Positions 1 through 7,615 of a stretch of 13,506 nucleotides of DNA are shown in pieces. Source of the DNA: Gammaproteobacteria bacterium. GTDB lineage: Bacteria; Pseudomonadota; Gammaproteobacteria; Eutrophobiales; Eutrophobiaceae. Both the position numbers and the translations under genes were made by a program. A model generated the notes under the pieces. The model had not been told where the DNA came from and did no database searches. It saw only the letters and a program-made list of their open reading frames with translations. The stretch covers positions 1-13,506 of the forward strand of contig JABHFC010000267.1 of the NCBI GenBank assembly GCA_018676275.1, written 5' to 3'. How positions within the stretch are numbered: position 1 is the stretch's first letter; every line of letters begins with the position of its first letter.

Positions 1-336
1 AGCGAACACCGCGATGAAATTACCCCGGATGGTTTTTTGGGTAATCATGCAGGTGGCACTCTTGGCGGTATTTCCAGCGGACAGGATGTGCTGGTCAGCA
101 TTGCCTTAAAAGCAACTTCAAGTATTCGACTGCCGGCGCAGACGATTAATATGCAGGGAAAGAAAGATGAGGTAGTGACAACTGGTCGTCACGACCCATG
201 TGTCGGGATCCGTGCTACACCTATAGCGGAAGCGATGCTGGCGATTGTACTTATGGATCACCTGTTAAGACATCGGGCACAAAATGCGGGAGTAGATTCA
301 GGCGTGCCAGTAATTCCGGCTGGTACAAACGAATAA
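1..336 (+). CDS. aroC: Chorismate synthase, C-terminal part (5' end outside window)
   Basis: Chorismate synthase makes chorismate from 5-enolpyruvylshikimate-3-phosphate, the last step of the shikimate pathway, using reduced FMN as a cofactor. Frame 1 is open from base 1 and ends at TAA 334-336, giving 111 residues of the C-terminal third of a protein that is normally about 360 residues long. Visible motifs are GNHAGGTLGGISSGQ near the start and TGRHDPCVGIRA, the conserved C-terminal signature whose RHD aspartate is catalytic in studied enzymes. They are followed by PIAEAMLAIVLMDHLLRHRAQN. The N-terminal signatures and the real start lie upstream of the window. The gene converges on tldD with only 23 bp between the two stop codons. 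Nothing suggests truncation beyond the window edge. Confidence 0.97.
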   Translation, partial: SEHRDEITPDGFLGNHAGGTLGGISSGQDVLVSIALKATSSIRLPAQTINMQGKKDEVVTTGRHDPCVGIRATPIAEAMLAIVLMDHLLRHRAQNAGVDSGVPVIPAGTNE

Positions 337-346
337 AATTAATATT

Positions 347-364
347 CCTGAGCCTCCGCTCAGG
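347..364. terminator. Weak hairpin at the aroC/tldD convergent junction
   Basis: CCTGAG (347-352) and CTCAGG (359-364) form a perfect 6-bp stem with a 6-nt loop, placed exactly between the two convergent genes and overlapping the tldD stop codon (360-362). Read on the minus strand the stem is followed by an A/T-rich stretch that includes TTTTA, so it could end the tldD transcript. On the plus strand there is no T-run after it. It may be a weak bidirectional terminator, which is inference only. Confidence 0.35.
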
Positions 365-1802
365 TACTCGTACCACCAACCGTTAGATCGTCAATGCGAA
401 TGGTTGGCTGACCTACGCCAACGGGTACGGATTGACCATCCTTACCACAAACACCAACACCGGAGTCGAGTTCCATATTATTTCCCACCATGGAAACGCG
501 TGTCAGCACATCCGGTCCATTACCGATTAGTGTTGCACCCTTGATAGGAGCGGTCAGTTTTCCCTTTTCAATTAGCCAGGCCTGGCTTGCACTAAACACA
601 AACTTGCCATTGGTAATATCAACCTGGCCACCACCAAACTGTGAGGCATAGATACCTTTTTCGACTGAAGCAATGATCTCCTGTGGATCCTGTTCGCCAG
701 CGAGCATGTAAGTATTTGTCATGCGCGGCATAGGCAGGTGCGCATAGGATTCGCGTCGACCATTACCGGTTACCTGCATGTTCATCAGGCGTGCGTTATG
801 TTTATCCTGAATGTAATTTTTCAGAATGCCATTTTCAATTAGTGTGGTGCATTCTGTCGGGACACCTTCGTCGTCAACACTCAGTGATCCACGACGATTG
901 GCAATTGTACCGTCATCAACAACCGTCACCAGAGGTGTTGCAACACGTTCACCAATGCGACCAGAAAATGTAGAAGTACCTTTGCGATTGAAATCACCTT
1001 CGAGTCCATGACCAATAGCCTCGTGTAACAAAATACCGGGCCAGCCTGGTCCCAGCACAACACTCATTGTACCGGCAGGTGCAGCAACAGCTTCCAGATT
1101 AGTCAAAGCCTGGGTAATGGCATCGTCTATATAAGACTCAAGTAAGGCATCATCCTGAAAATACTCGTAACCAAGTCGACCACCGCCACCGGCACTGCCT
1201 TTCTCCATTTTCCCCTTATCTTCTACGATCACATTAATATTCAATCTGACCATCGGGCGCATATCAGCAGCGTAAGTACCGTCGCTGGATGCCACCATTA
1301 CCGCGGTATGTGAACCACTGAGTCCCGCTATTACCTGTTTTACACGTGCGTCTTTGCTTCGACATAAGCGATCAACTTTTTTCAGCAGACTGACTTTTTC
1401 TTCAGAGCTGATGCTATCCATCGGTGCGTCGGGTAAATAGAGTGAAGTGATGTCCTGCTGTCGCCAGGCCTGCAACTTTCCATTACCACCACTTTTAGCA
1501 ATCGCACGAGCAGCTTTTGCTGCATTACCAAGTGCGGGCAGCACTATCTCGTCAGAGTAGGCAAAACCGGTTTTTTCCCCACTGATGGCACGAACGCCGA
1601 CACCTTGATCAATACTATGAGAGCCTTCGCGGATGATACTGTCTTCCATTACCCAGGATTCCGTGCGTGAAGCTTCAAAATATAAATCAGCATAGTCAAT
1701 ATCATGAGTTATCAATTTATCCAGGGTCTTCTGAATATCCTGGGATTCCATGCCGACAGGGCTTAACAGTTGTTCCTCAGCTAACTTCAGATTTTGACTC
1801 AT
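360..1802 (-). CDS. tldD: Metalloprotease TldD
   Basis: TldD is the catalytic subunit of the TldD/TldE zinc protease. With TldE (PmbA) it degrades unfolded peptides, and in E. coli it also processes the leader of microcin B17 and the antitoxin CcdA. The protein has 480 residues (E. coli TldD has 481) and aligns from its first residues, which supports the ATG at 1802; a weak AAGG lies just upstream. The HExxxH zinc motif is H260-E261...H264 in the HEAIGHGLEGD block, and the C-terminal cysteine expected as a further zinc ligand is C452 in GVGVCGKDGQ. The blocks NIDQGVGVRAISGEKTGFAY-like (about residues 64-82) and GNGRRESYAHLPMPRMTNTY are intact. It lies 39 nt downstream of the amidase gene on the same strand and is probably co-transcribed with it. 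No tldE is present in the window, although it is often unlinked. Confidence 0.97.
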   Translation of the reverse strand: MSQNLKLAEEQLLSPVGMESQDIQKTLDKLITHDIDYADLYFEASRTESWVMEDSIIREGSHSIDQGVGVRAISGEKTGFAYSDEIVLPALGNAAKAARAIAKSGGNGKLQAWRQQDITSLYLPDAPMDSISSEEKVSLLKKVDRLCRSKDARVKQVIAGLSGSHTAVMVASSDGTYAADMRPMVRLNINVIVEDKGKMEKGSAGGGGRLGYEYFQDDALLESYIDDAITQALTNLEAVAAPAGTMSVVLGPGWPGILLHEAIGHGLEGDFNRKGTSTFSGRIGERVATPLVTVVDDGTIANRRGSLSVDDEGVPTECTTLIENGILKNYIQDKHNARLMNMQVTGNGRRESYAHLPMPRMTNTYMLAGEQDPQEIIASVEKGIYASQFGGGQVDITNGKFVFSASQAWLIEKGKLTAPIKGATLIGNGPDVLTRVSMVGNNMELDSGVGVCGKDGQSVPVGVGQPTIRIDDLTVGGTST

Positions 1803-1841
1803 ACCTTATTTGTATCTCTATTATTGAATTGCAAGTTTGGC

Positions 1842-2663
1842 TTAGACACCGATAACACGATGTTGAAGTGCAGGGAAAGATGCGCGTAATTCATCGACAC
1901 GCGCAAGATCAAGATCGGCACATGTGACGCCCGGACCCTCGTCTAATGAAGACAGAATATTTCCCCAGGGATCAATGATCATACTATGTCCCCAGGTTCT
2001 TCTTTTTTCCGTATTTTGACCACCCTGTCCTGATGCAATAACGAAACAAAGATTCTCTACCGCACGTGTACATAACAACATTTCCCAGTGACGTTTGCCG
2101 GTACTGTATGTGAAAGCAGAGGGTACGGTAATAATGGTAGCACCTCTACTCACCAGTTCCCGATATAGTTCAGGAAAACGCAGGTCATAGCAGATGGACA
2201 AACCAAGCGTGGCAAAGGTTGTTTCTGCGACAACAATTTCGCGACCAGGAATGATGGTATTAGACTCATTATAGGCTTCGCCTTCTTCCTTGTTGACGCA
2301 TACATCAAACATGTGAATTTTGTCATAACGTGCACTAAGTTCACCTGTCGGGTTATACAATAAACAACTGCTGGCAACCCGCTGAGGGTCCGGGGTCCTT
2401 ATAGGCATTGATCCTGCCATCAACCACAGACCATGTTGCGTAGCCATTTCCGCAAGTAAATTCTGAATCGGCCCATTACCGATATCTTCGACGATATTCA
2501 GCTTATCCGTCTCATCATCGCTGATCAAAGGAAAGTATTCCGGTAAAACAGCAAACTCCGCACCTTCATCTGCGGCCTGCTGAATAAGGTTTTTAGCCTG
2601 GGACAGGTTGGCGTCTACATCTGCTGTAGATACCATTTGTATTGTCGCTACTCTCACCATCAT
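1842..2663 (-). CDS. Carbon-nitrogen hydrolase (nitrilase superfamily, Nit1/YbeM-like)
   Basis: This is a cytoplasmic amidase of the nitrilase superfamily, 273 residues long and a single domain. The Glu-Lys-Cys triad is visible: E42 in AVLPEYFPL, K115 in RYDKIHMFD and C158 in GLSICYDLRFPELYRE. The sequence is closest in style to Nit1/YbeM proteins, which hydrolyse deaminated glutathione as metabolite repair. That substrate is inferred from family resemblance only. In many gammaproteobacteria a gene of this kind sits directly before tldD, as here; the commonly associated yhdP is absent, replaced upstream by the divergent alaC. Two ATGs are adjacent (2661-2663 and 2658-2660) and neither has a clear Shine-Dalgarno sequence. 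A TATACT box lies only 4 nt upstream, so the mRNA may be leaderless. Confidence 0.9.
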   Translation of the reverse strand: MMVRVATIQMVSTADVDANLSQAKNLIQQAADEGAEFAVLPEYFPLISDDETDKLNIVEDIGNGPIQNLLAEMATQHGLWLMAGSMPIRTPDPQRVASSCLLYNPTGELSARYDKIHMFDVCVNKEEGEAYNESNTIIPGREIVVAETTFATLGLSICYDLRFPELYRELVSRGATIITVPSAFTYSTGKRHWEMLLCTRAVENLCFVIASGQGGQNTEKRRTWGHSMIIDPWGNILSSLDEGPGVTCADLDLARVDELRASFPALQHRVIGV

Positions 2664-2754
2664 CAGAGTATACGGTAGTCTTGAGCCTGCAAACAGTATT
2701 GCTAACGACTGTAACCTGTGTCACAGATACCGTATACTTTGCCGCTTTTTATAA
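2664..2754. promoter_or_regulatory. Divergent promoter region between the amidase gene and alaC
   Basis: A perfect 11-bp inverted repeat, AGTATACGGTA (2667-2677) and TACCGTATACT (2728-2738), lies 50 bp apart. Each arm holds a TATACT sequence matching a sigma-70 -10 box (5 of 6) and pointing towards its own gene. The plus-strand box (2733-2738) predicts initiation near 2745, upstream of alaC. The minus-strand box (2672-2667) predicts initiation at or near the amidase ATG. I found no good -35 element at 16-18 bp for either. Between the arms is an odd palindrome, CTGTGTCACAG (2716-2726), which could be an operator. Promoter function is inference. Confidence 0.4.
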
Positions 2755-2765
2755 TTGCAGAAACT

Positions 2766-2781
2766 GAAGGTATCAGCCTTG
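2766..2781 (+). promoter_or_regulatory. Ribosome binding site deciding a TTG start for alaC
   Basis: GAAGG (2766-2770) is followed by an 8-nt spacer and TTG (2779-2781). The earlier in-frame TTG at 2755 has no purine-rich sequence upstream and would add eight residues not seen in AlaC homologues. Confidence 0.6.
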
Positions 2782-3981
2782 AACACAGATTTTCCCCGAA
2801 TAGATCGTTTACCACCTTATGTTTTCAATATCGTTAACGAATTGAAAATGCAAGAGCGTCACCGTGGCGAAGATATTATTGATTTCGGTATGGGTAACCC
2901 GGATCAGCCCACACCTCAGCATATTATCGATAAATTGATCGAGGCTTCCGCGCGTAAAGACACGCATCGTTATTCAATGTCCAGAGGTATTCCACGTCTG
3001 CGGCGCGCCATTTGCCGGTGGTATAAGGACCGCTACGAGGTTGAACTGGATCCGGAAACTGAGGCGATTGTTACTCTGGGCTCAAAGGAAGGTCTTGCGC
3101 ATCTGGCCATGGCAATCATGGACCGGGGGGATGTTGCCCTGGTTCCCAATCCCGCTTATCCCATACATCCTTATGGCTTTATCCTTGGTGGTGCCGATGT
3201 CAGACATGTACCGATAGGACCCAATATAGATTTTTTCGATGAGTTGGAAAATGCGGTACGCAATATCTGGCCCAAACCAAAGTTACTGGTTTTGAATTTT
3301 CCCAGCAATCCTACAGCGCAATGTGTTGAATTGCCTTTTTTTGAAAAAATTATTGCATTCGCAAAGGAACATGAAATTTGGGTTGTACAGGACCTGGCTT
3401 ATGCCGATATTGTATTTGATGGTTATAAAGCACCATCAATTCTCCAGGTAGAAGGAGCCAGAGATGTAGCCGTTGAGTTTTTCTCGCTTTCAAAGAGCTA
3501 CAATATGCCCGGTTGGCGAGTTGGTTTTATGGTAGGTAATTCGACCTTGGTACATGCATTGGCAAGACTGAAATCCTATCTTGATTACGGCATGTTTACA
3601 CCGATACAAATTGCTGCAATTAAGGCACTGGAAGGTGACCAGCAATGTGTGAAAGATATAGCGAATATGTATCAGGCCCGGCGCGATGTATTATGTGACG
3701 GTCTCAATGCAATAGGCTGGCAGGTGGAAAAACCCAAAGCAACCATGTTTGTCTGGGTACCCATTCCTGAGCGTTACAAGGCCATGGGTTCGCTGGAGTT
3801 TTCAAAAAAATTATTACTTGAAGCAAAAGTTGCAGCATCACCCGGAATAGGTTTTGGCGAGTATGGAGATGACTATCTGCGCTTCGCTTTGATTGAGAAT
3901 GAACATCGCACCAGACAGGCGATCCGGGGTATCAAGGCAATGTTCAAGAAAGACGAAACATCGATAGGTTTAGCAGGATAA
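2779..3981 (+). CDS. alaC: Alanine-synthesising aminotransferase AlaC
   Basis: This is a PLP-dependent class I/II (fold type I) aminotransferase, very close to E. coli AlaC (YfdZ), which makes alanine from pyruvate and glutamate. The blocks RIDRLPPYVFN, DFGMGNPD, SKEGLAHLAMA, NFPSNPTAQCVEL and DLAYADIVFDG are conserved. The PLP lysine is K239 in SLSKSYNMPGWR and the substrate-carboxylate arginine is R368 in LRFALIEN. The frame is open from TTG 2755, but I choose TTG 2779 (400 residues). GAAGG at 2766-2770 stands 8 nt before it, and the protein then begins MNTDFPRIDRLPPYVF, matching the N-terminus of the family. No ATG is available before the conserved block. The gene lies 31 bp upstream of hom and is probably the first gene of an alaC-hom-thrC operon. 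Related enzymes are sometimes labelled LL-diaminopimelate aminotransferase-like, but the AlaC resemblance is much stronger. Confidence 0.93.
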   Translation: MNTDFPRIDRLPPYVFNIVNELKMQERHRGEDIIDFGMGNPDQPTPQHIIDKLIEASARKDTHRYSMSRGIPRLRRAICRWYKDRYEVELDPETEAIVTLGSKEGLAHLAMAIMDRGDVALVPNPAYPIHPYGFILGGADVRHVPIGPNIDFFDELENAVRNIWPKPKLLVLNFPSNPTAQCVELPFFEKIIAFAKEHEIWVVQDLAYADIVFDGYKAPSILQVEGARDVAVEFFSLSKSYNMPGWRVGFMVGNSTLVHALARLKSYLDYGMFTPIQIAAIKALEGDQQCVKDIANMYQARRDVLCDGLNAIGWQVEKPKATMFVWVPIPERYKAMGSLEFSKKLLLEAKVAASPGIGFGEYGDDYLRFALIENEHRTRQAIRGIKAMFKKDETSIGLAG

Positions 3982-4012
3982 TTCTGCATTAGAAGGTAAC
4001 AGGTAAAACGAT

Positions 4013-5326
4013 ATGGATCCGATAAAGATAGGTTTATTAGGGCTGGGTACAGTAGGCGGTGGTACGGTCAGTGTGTTGACTCGCAATATTGATGAGATTG
4101 CCCGGCGCGCCGGGCGTGAAATCATTATCAGCCATGCTGCAGCCAAAGATTACAATGCAGATGCCATTGAAGGTTTGGATAAGATTGGCAAAATTACAGA
4201 TGATGTTTTTGGCGTTGTTAACGATCCCGATGTAGAGATCATTATTGAATTAATTGGTGGCTACACGCTGGCGAAAGAGCTGGTACTCAAATCCATAGAA
4301 AATGGCAAACATGTCGTTACCGCAAATAAAGCACTGATTGCCCTGCATGGGAATGAAATCTTTAGTGCAGCACAGGAAAAAGGTGTGACAGTAGCTTTTG
4401 AGGCTGCTGTTGCCGGTGGTATACCGATTATCAAAGCCATGCGTGAAGGGCTGGCTGCCAATCAGATCCAGTGGGCGGCAGGCATCATAAATGGTACGGG
4501 TAATTTTATTCTCAGTGAAATGCGCGACAAGGGCCGCAACTTCGATGATGTTCTGGAAGAAGCACAGGCACTGGGTTATGCCGAGGCTGATCCTACTTTC
4601 GATGTGGAAGGAATTGATGCTGCACATAAACTTACCATCATTGGTTCCATAGCTTTTGGTATTCCTCTGCAATTTGATAAAACCTATACCGAAGGTATCA
4701 CCCAAATTGAACAACAGGATGTCGTCAATGCCGCTGAGCTAGGTTATCGCATAAAACATCTTGGTATTACCAGAAAAACAGACAAGGGTATCGAACTGCG
4801 GGTACACCCTACCTTGATTCCTGAAAGAAGATTGATTGCCAATGTAGATGGGGTGATGAATGCTGTTCTTGTTTATGGTGATGCTGTCGGGCCGACACTT
4901 TATTATGGTGCCGGTGCCGGTGCTCAACCAACGGCGTCAGCGATTGTTGCGGATGTTGTTGATGTTGTCCGTGCTTTGACTACTGATCCGGAAAATCGTG
5001 TGCCGCATCTGGCTTTCCAACCTGACGCGATGTCCGATATTCCGGTATTAGACATTGAAGAAATAGAGACCGCTTATTATTTACGATTGTCAGCCGTAGA
5101 TCGCCCGGGTGTTCTGGCCAATGTCACCTCCATTTTAGGCGCTTCCAATATCAGTATTGAAGCCATAATTCAAAAGCCGGCGATTGAAGGTAGTAGTCAG
5201 GTACCGGTTATTTTTCTCACTCAACGAGTGCAGGAGAAAAATATGAATGAAGCTATTCGTAATATTGAAGCACTGGACACCATAAGCGGGCAGGTCGTTC
5301 GGATTCGAGTGGAGACGCTGAAATAA
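4013..5326 (+). CDS. hom: Homoserine dehydrogenase
   Basis: This enzyme reduces aspartate semialdehyde to homoserine with NAD(P)H, the branch point to threonine and methionine. It has 437 residues, typical of the monofunctional enzyme. In order there are: an N-terminal Rossmann fold with GLLGLGTVGGGTV (about 7-19); the TANKALIA block (103-110); the family signature running from about A187 through DPTFDVEGIDAAHKL, with catalytic-type D202 and K206; and a C-terminal ACT domain (about 356-434, DRPGVLANVTSILGASNISIE), the usual site of threonine feedback control. No aspartate kinase domain is fused, unlike E. coli ThrA. The ATG at 4013 is preceded by AGAAGG (3991-3996) and AGG (4001-4003). It is probably co-transcribed with alaC (31 bp upstream) and thrC (58 bp downstream). 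Confidence 0.97.
   Translation: MDPIKIGLLGLGTVGGGTVSVLTRNIDEIARRAGREIIISHAAAKDYNADAIEGLDKIGKITDDVFGVVNDPDVEIIIELIGGYTLAKELVLKSIENGKHVVTANKALIALHGNEIFSAAQEKGVTVAFEAAVAGGIPIIKAMREGLAANQIQWAAGIINGTGNFILSEMRDKGRNFDDVLEEAQALGYAEADPTFDVEGIDAAHKLTIIGSIAFGIPLQFDKTYTEGITQIEQQDVVNAAELGYRIKHLGITRKTDKGIELRVHPTLIPERRLIANVDGVMNAVLVYGDAVGPTLYYGAGAGAQPTASAIVADVVDVVRALTTDPENRVPHLAFQPDAMSDIPVLDIEEIETAYYLRLSAVDRPGVLANVTSILGASNISIEAIIQKPAIEGSSQVPVIFLTQRVQEKNMNEAIRNIEALDTISGQVVRIRVETLK
4100..4115. repeat. 16-bp perfect GC palindrome inside hom
   Basis: GCCCGGCGCGCCGGGC reads identically on both strands. It covers codons for A-R-R-A-G-R early in hom, within codons 30-35. As RNA it can fold as a 6-bp G/C stem with a CGCG loop. 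It stands out in a moderately AT-rich coding region. No T-run follows, so it is not a terminator. Confidence 0.6.
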
Positions 5327-5384
5327 ATTGAATCTGCTATTTCCTATTCACCCATTCTAGACTTATTAATCAGATAAACAGGCA

Positions 5385-6506
5385 ATGATACGTTATAAAG
5401 GCTTAATCGATCGCTATAGAAACAGGCTACCGGTAGACGATGATACAAGGATCATTGAACTCGGGGAGGGCAACACGCCGCTTATTCGACTGGAAAATAT
5501 CCCGGAAATAAAAGATTACGAGATTGAGTTATATGTGAAGTTTGAAGGCATGAATCCAACCGGATCTTTCAAGGATCGCGGTATGACGATGGCCGTGACT
5601 CAGGCTGTGTCAGAAGGATCGCGGGCAATCATATGTGCATCGACCGGAAACACTTCTGCCTCCGCAGCAGCCTATGCCGCACGCGCAGGAATAACGGCTT
5701 TTGTATTAATTCCTGAAGGCAAAATTGCGCTTGGCAAATTGGCGCAGGCAATGATGAAAGGTGCGGTTATTATTCAAATAGAAGGTAATTTTGATGATGG
5801 TATGCGCCTGGTAAAAGAAGTGGCAAAGGAGGCTCCGGTATCTATCGTTAATTCTATTAACCCCTATCGTTTACAGGGGCAGAAAACAGCGGCCTTTGAA
5901 ATCATCGACGAACTGGGGCGGGCACCGGATTATCATTGTTTGCCTGTTGGAAATGCCGGTAATATCACCGCTTACTGGATTGGTTATAGTGAATATGCAA
6001 ATGAAGCGACTCAATCCTGTACCTTTTGTGAAAATAAATGTCGCTATGAATGCGAAAAACAGACGAATGTAAGACCAAAGATGCTCGGTTATCAGGCCAG
6101 TGGTGCTGCACCTTTTCTGCGAGGTGAGATGGTTGATAATCCGGAAACTCTGGCAACGGCAATTCGTATCGGTCATCCGCAATCCTGGGACCTGGCCTGG
6201 CATGCCAGTCGTGAATCGGGTGGTTGGTTTGATGAATTTTCCGATGAGGATATTCTATCTGTTCAAAAACTGCTGGCGGAAAAAGAAGGTATTTTTTGTG
6301 AACCAGCTTCGGCAATTTCGCTCGCGGGTGCATTGCGTGATATTCGTTCCGGCAAGATAGAAAAACAAAGTTGTGTAACCTGTACTTTGACCGGGCATGG
6401 ATTAAAAGATCCTGATATCGCCATACAACAAAGTAGTGCGCCGGTGATTAAAACGGATGCGAGTTTGAATAACGTAAAAAAGGCAATTCTGGATAATATA
6501 AACTAG
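5385..6506 (+). CDS. thrC: Threonine synthase with a four-cysteine insertion
   Basis: Threonine synthase converts O-phosphohomoserine to threonine, the last step of the pathway, and uses PLP. This is a fold-type II enzyme of 373 residues. The PLP lysine is K63 in NPTGSFKDRGMT, and the phosphate-binding loop is PVGNAGNITAYW (187-198). STGNTSASAAAYAARAG (86-102) and the C-terminal TCTLTGHGLKDPD (332-344) are also family blocks. Between the usual segment ending GYSEYA and PKMLGYQASGAAP there is an insertion (about 206-230) with C212, C215, C219 and C223 (CxxCxxxCxxxC). I do not recall this in ordinary ThrC, and it may bind a metal. The ATG at 5385 has only a weak AGG 2 nt upstream. It is the last gene of the putative alaC-hom-thrC operon. 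No clear terminator follows, only a T-rich stretch at 6508-6525. Confidence 0.95.
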   Translation: MIRYKGLIDRYRNRLPVDDDTRIIELGEGNTPLIRLENIPEIKDYEIELYVKFEGMNPTGSFKDRGMTMAVTQAVSEGSRAIICASTGNTSASAAAYAARAGITAFVLIPEGKIALGKLAQAMMKGAVIIQIEGNFDDGMRLVKEVAKEAPVSIVNSINPYRLQGQKTAAFEIIDELGRAPDYHCLPVGNAGNITAYWIGYSEYANEATQSCTFCENKCRYECEKQTNVRPKMLGYQASGAAPFLRGEMVDNPETLATAIRIGHPQSWDLAWHASRESGGWFDEFSDEDILSVQKLLAEKEGIFCEPASAISLAGALRDIRSGKIEKQSCVTCTLTGHGLKDPDIAIQQSSAPVIKTDASLNNVKKAILDNIN

Positions 6507-6586
6507 ATTTTTTATATATAGTTTTTAGCACGCCAAAATAGAGAAAAATTATCGCCGTGATTAACAAGGCCAGACCTAGCTGAACA

Positions 6587-7603
6587 ATGCTGAATTTATC
6601 TCTTTTTGTACCAGGTCTGTTTGATACAGAAATTGACCTGGAAAATGCTGCAGCATCGCATTTACCGTCGCTGGAATTTTTGTTGGCGCGTGCAAGTCGA
6701 ACTGTAATTCCGCCTGAATCCTATAATCGAGCATTAGCAAACCAATTTAGCTACTTACCTGGAGAACAGGAAGATGTTCCGGTGGCAGCAATAGGTCGCC
6801 TTATAGACGATGATAAACGACCAGAAGGATTCTGGTTAAGGGCAGATCCGGTCTATCTGCATGCCGATAAAAAGAGCCTGAGTTTGCTCGACGCCAATAG
6901 TTTTTCGCTTACACAACACGATGCCCTGGCATTGGCGGCCTGTGTCCAGCAATCATTTAGTGAACTGGGTTGGGAGCTTGAAGTACCAGTGCCAACACGG
7001 TGGTATGTGAAAACAAACGATAAGGCCTCTATTCGAACGTCTGAATTGCAGGAAGTCACCGGACAGGATATTAAGGAATATTTGCCTGAAGGTGATGATG
7101 CAGGTGTTTGGCGTCGTTTGATGAATGAATTACAGATGCAATTGCATGATGCCGATATTAACCAGCTCAGAATAGAGAGGGGCGAATTGCCAATTAACAG
7201 CCTTTGGCTTTGGGGATCGGGTTTATTACCTGACTTACTGGAGCGTCGCTGGTCGCGAGTTTATAGTGATGATATTACTACCATGGGTTTGTCTATGTTA
7301 TCTAACACACCCTGTTTAGCGCTGCCAGCGGGCGCTGAGGATGTAAGCGAACAGGGAAGTGACAACGCACAATTACTTGTTGTTATGTCTGAGTTTCAAA
7401 CCGCCATGCTGCAACGTGAGCAACGCGCCAGTCAGTTGGAATTATTTGAAAATAACTGGTGCAAGTATTTACTACAACATTTGAAAGAAGGTCGTTTGAA
7501 TTCCCTAACGATAATCACACGCTCGTACAGTTTTGAAATTAGCAAGCTCTCCCTGATGAAATTCTGGAAAAGAACAAAGGCATTTAACAAGTACATTGTT
7601 TAG
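6587..7603 (+). CDS. RpfE-like / COG4255-type conserved protein (phosphoglycerate-mutase-like)
   Basis: A conserved protein of 338 residues that resembles RpfE of Xanthomonas and its relatives, which automatic annotation often labels 'cofactor-independent phosphoglycerate mutase'. I know of no proven activity, so I assign none. Family-like blocks are visible: GFWLRADPVYLHADKKSLSL (81-100), MNELQMQLHD (179-188), RGELPINSLWLWGSGLLPD (198-216), and a basic aromatic C-terminus, KLSLMKFWKRTK (320-331). There is no signal peptide or membrane segment; the protein is probably cytoplasmic. The ATG at 6587 has no good ribosome binding site; the nearest AAGG (6566-6569) is too far away. The recJ start follows the stop codon after 12 bp. 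The pairing of this gene with recJ, and near prfB and lysS, matches the arrangement known next to the Xanthomonas rpf cluster, which supports the family call. Confidence 0.75.
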   Translation: MLNLSLFVPGLFDTEIDLENAAASHLPSLEFLLARASRTVIPPESYNRALANQFSYLPGEQEDVPVAAIGRLIDDDKRPEGFWLRADPVYLHADKKSLSLLDANSFSLTQHDALALAACVQQSFSELGWELEVPVPTRWYVKTNDKASIRTSELQEVTGQDIKEYLPEGDDAGVWRRLMNELQMQLHDADINQLRIERGELPINSLWLWGSGLLPDLLERRWSRVYSDDITTMGLSMLSNTPCLALPAGAEDVSEQGSDNAQLLVVMSEFQTAMLQREQRASQLELFENNWCKYLLQHLKEGRLNSLTIITRSYSFEISKLSLMKFWKRTKAFNKYIV

Positions 7604-7615
7604 TTATCAATTCTG

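Noticed and set aside
4250..4714. 154-codon minus-strand ORF inside hom
   Set aside because: It lies wholly opposite conserved hom codons, has no recognisable motif and no ribosome binding site.
6500..6530. AAACTA/TAGTTT inverted repeat followed by T's as a thrC terminator
   Set aside because: The stem is six weak A/T-rich pairs with a 13-nt loop, too unstable to call.
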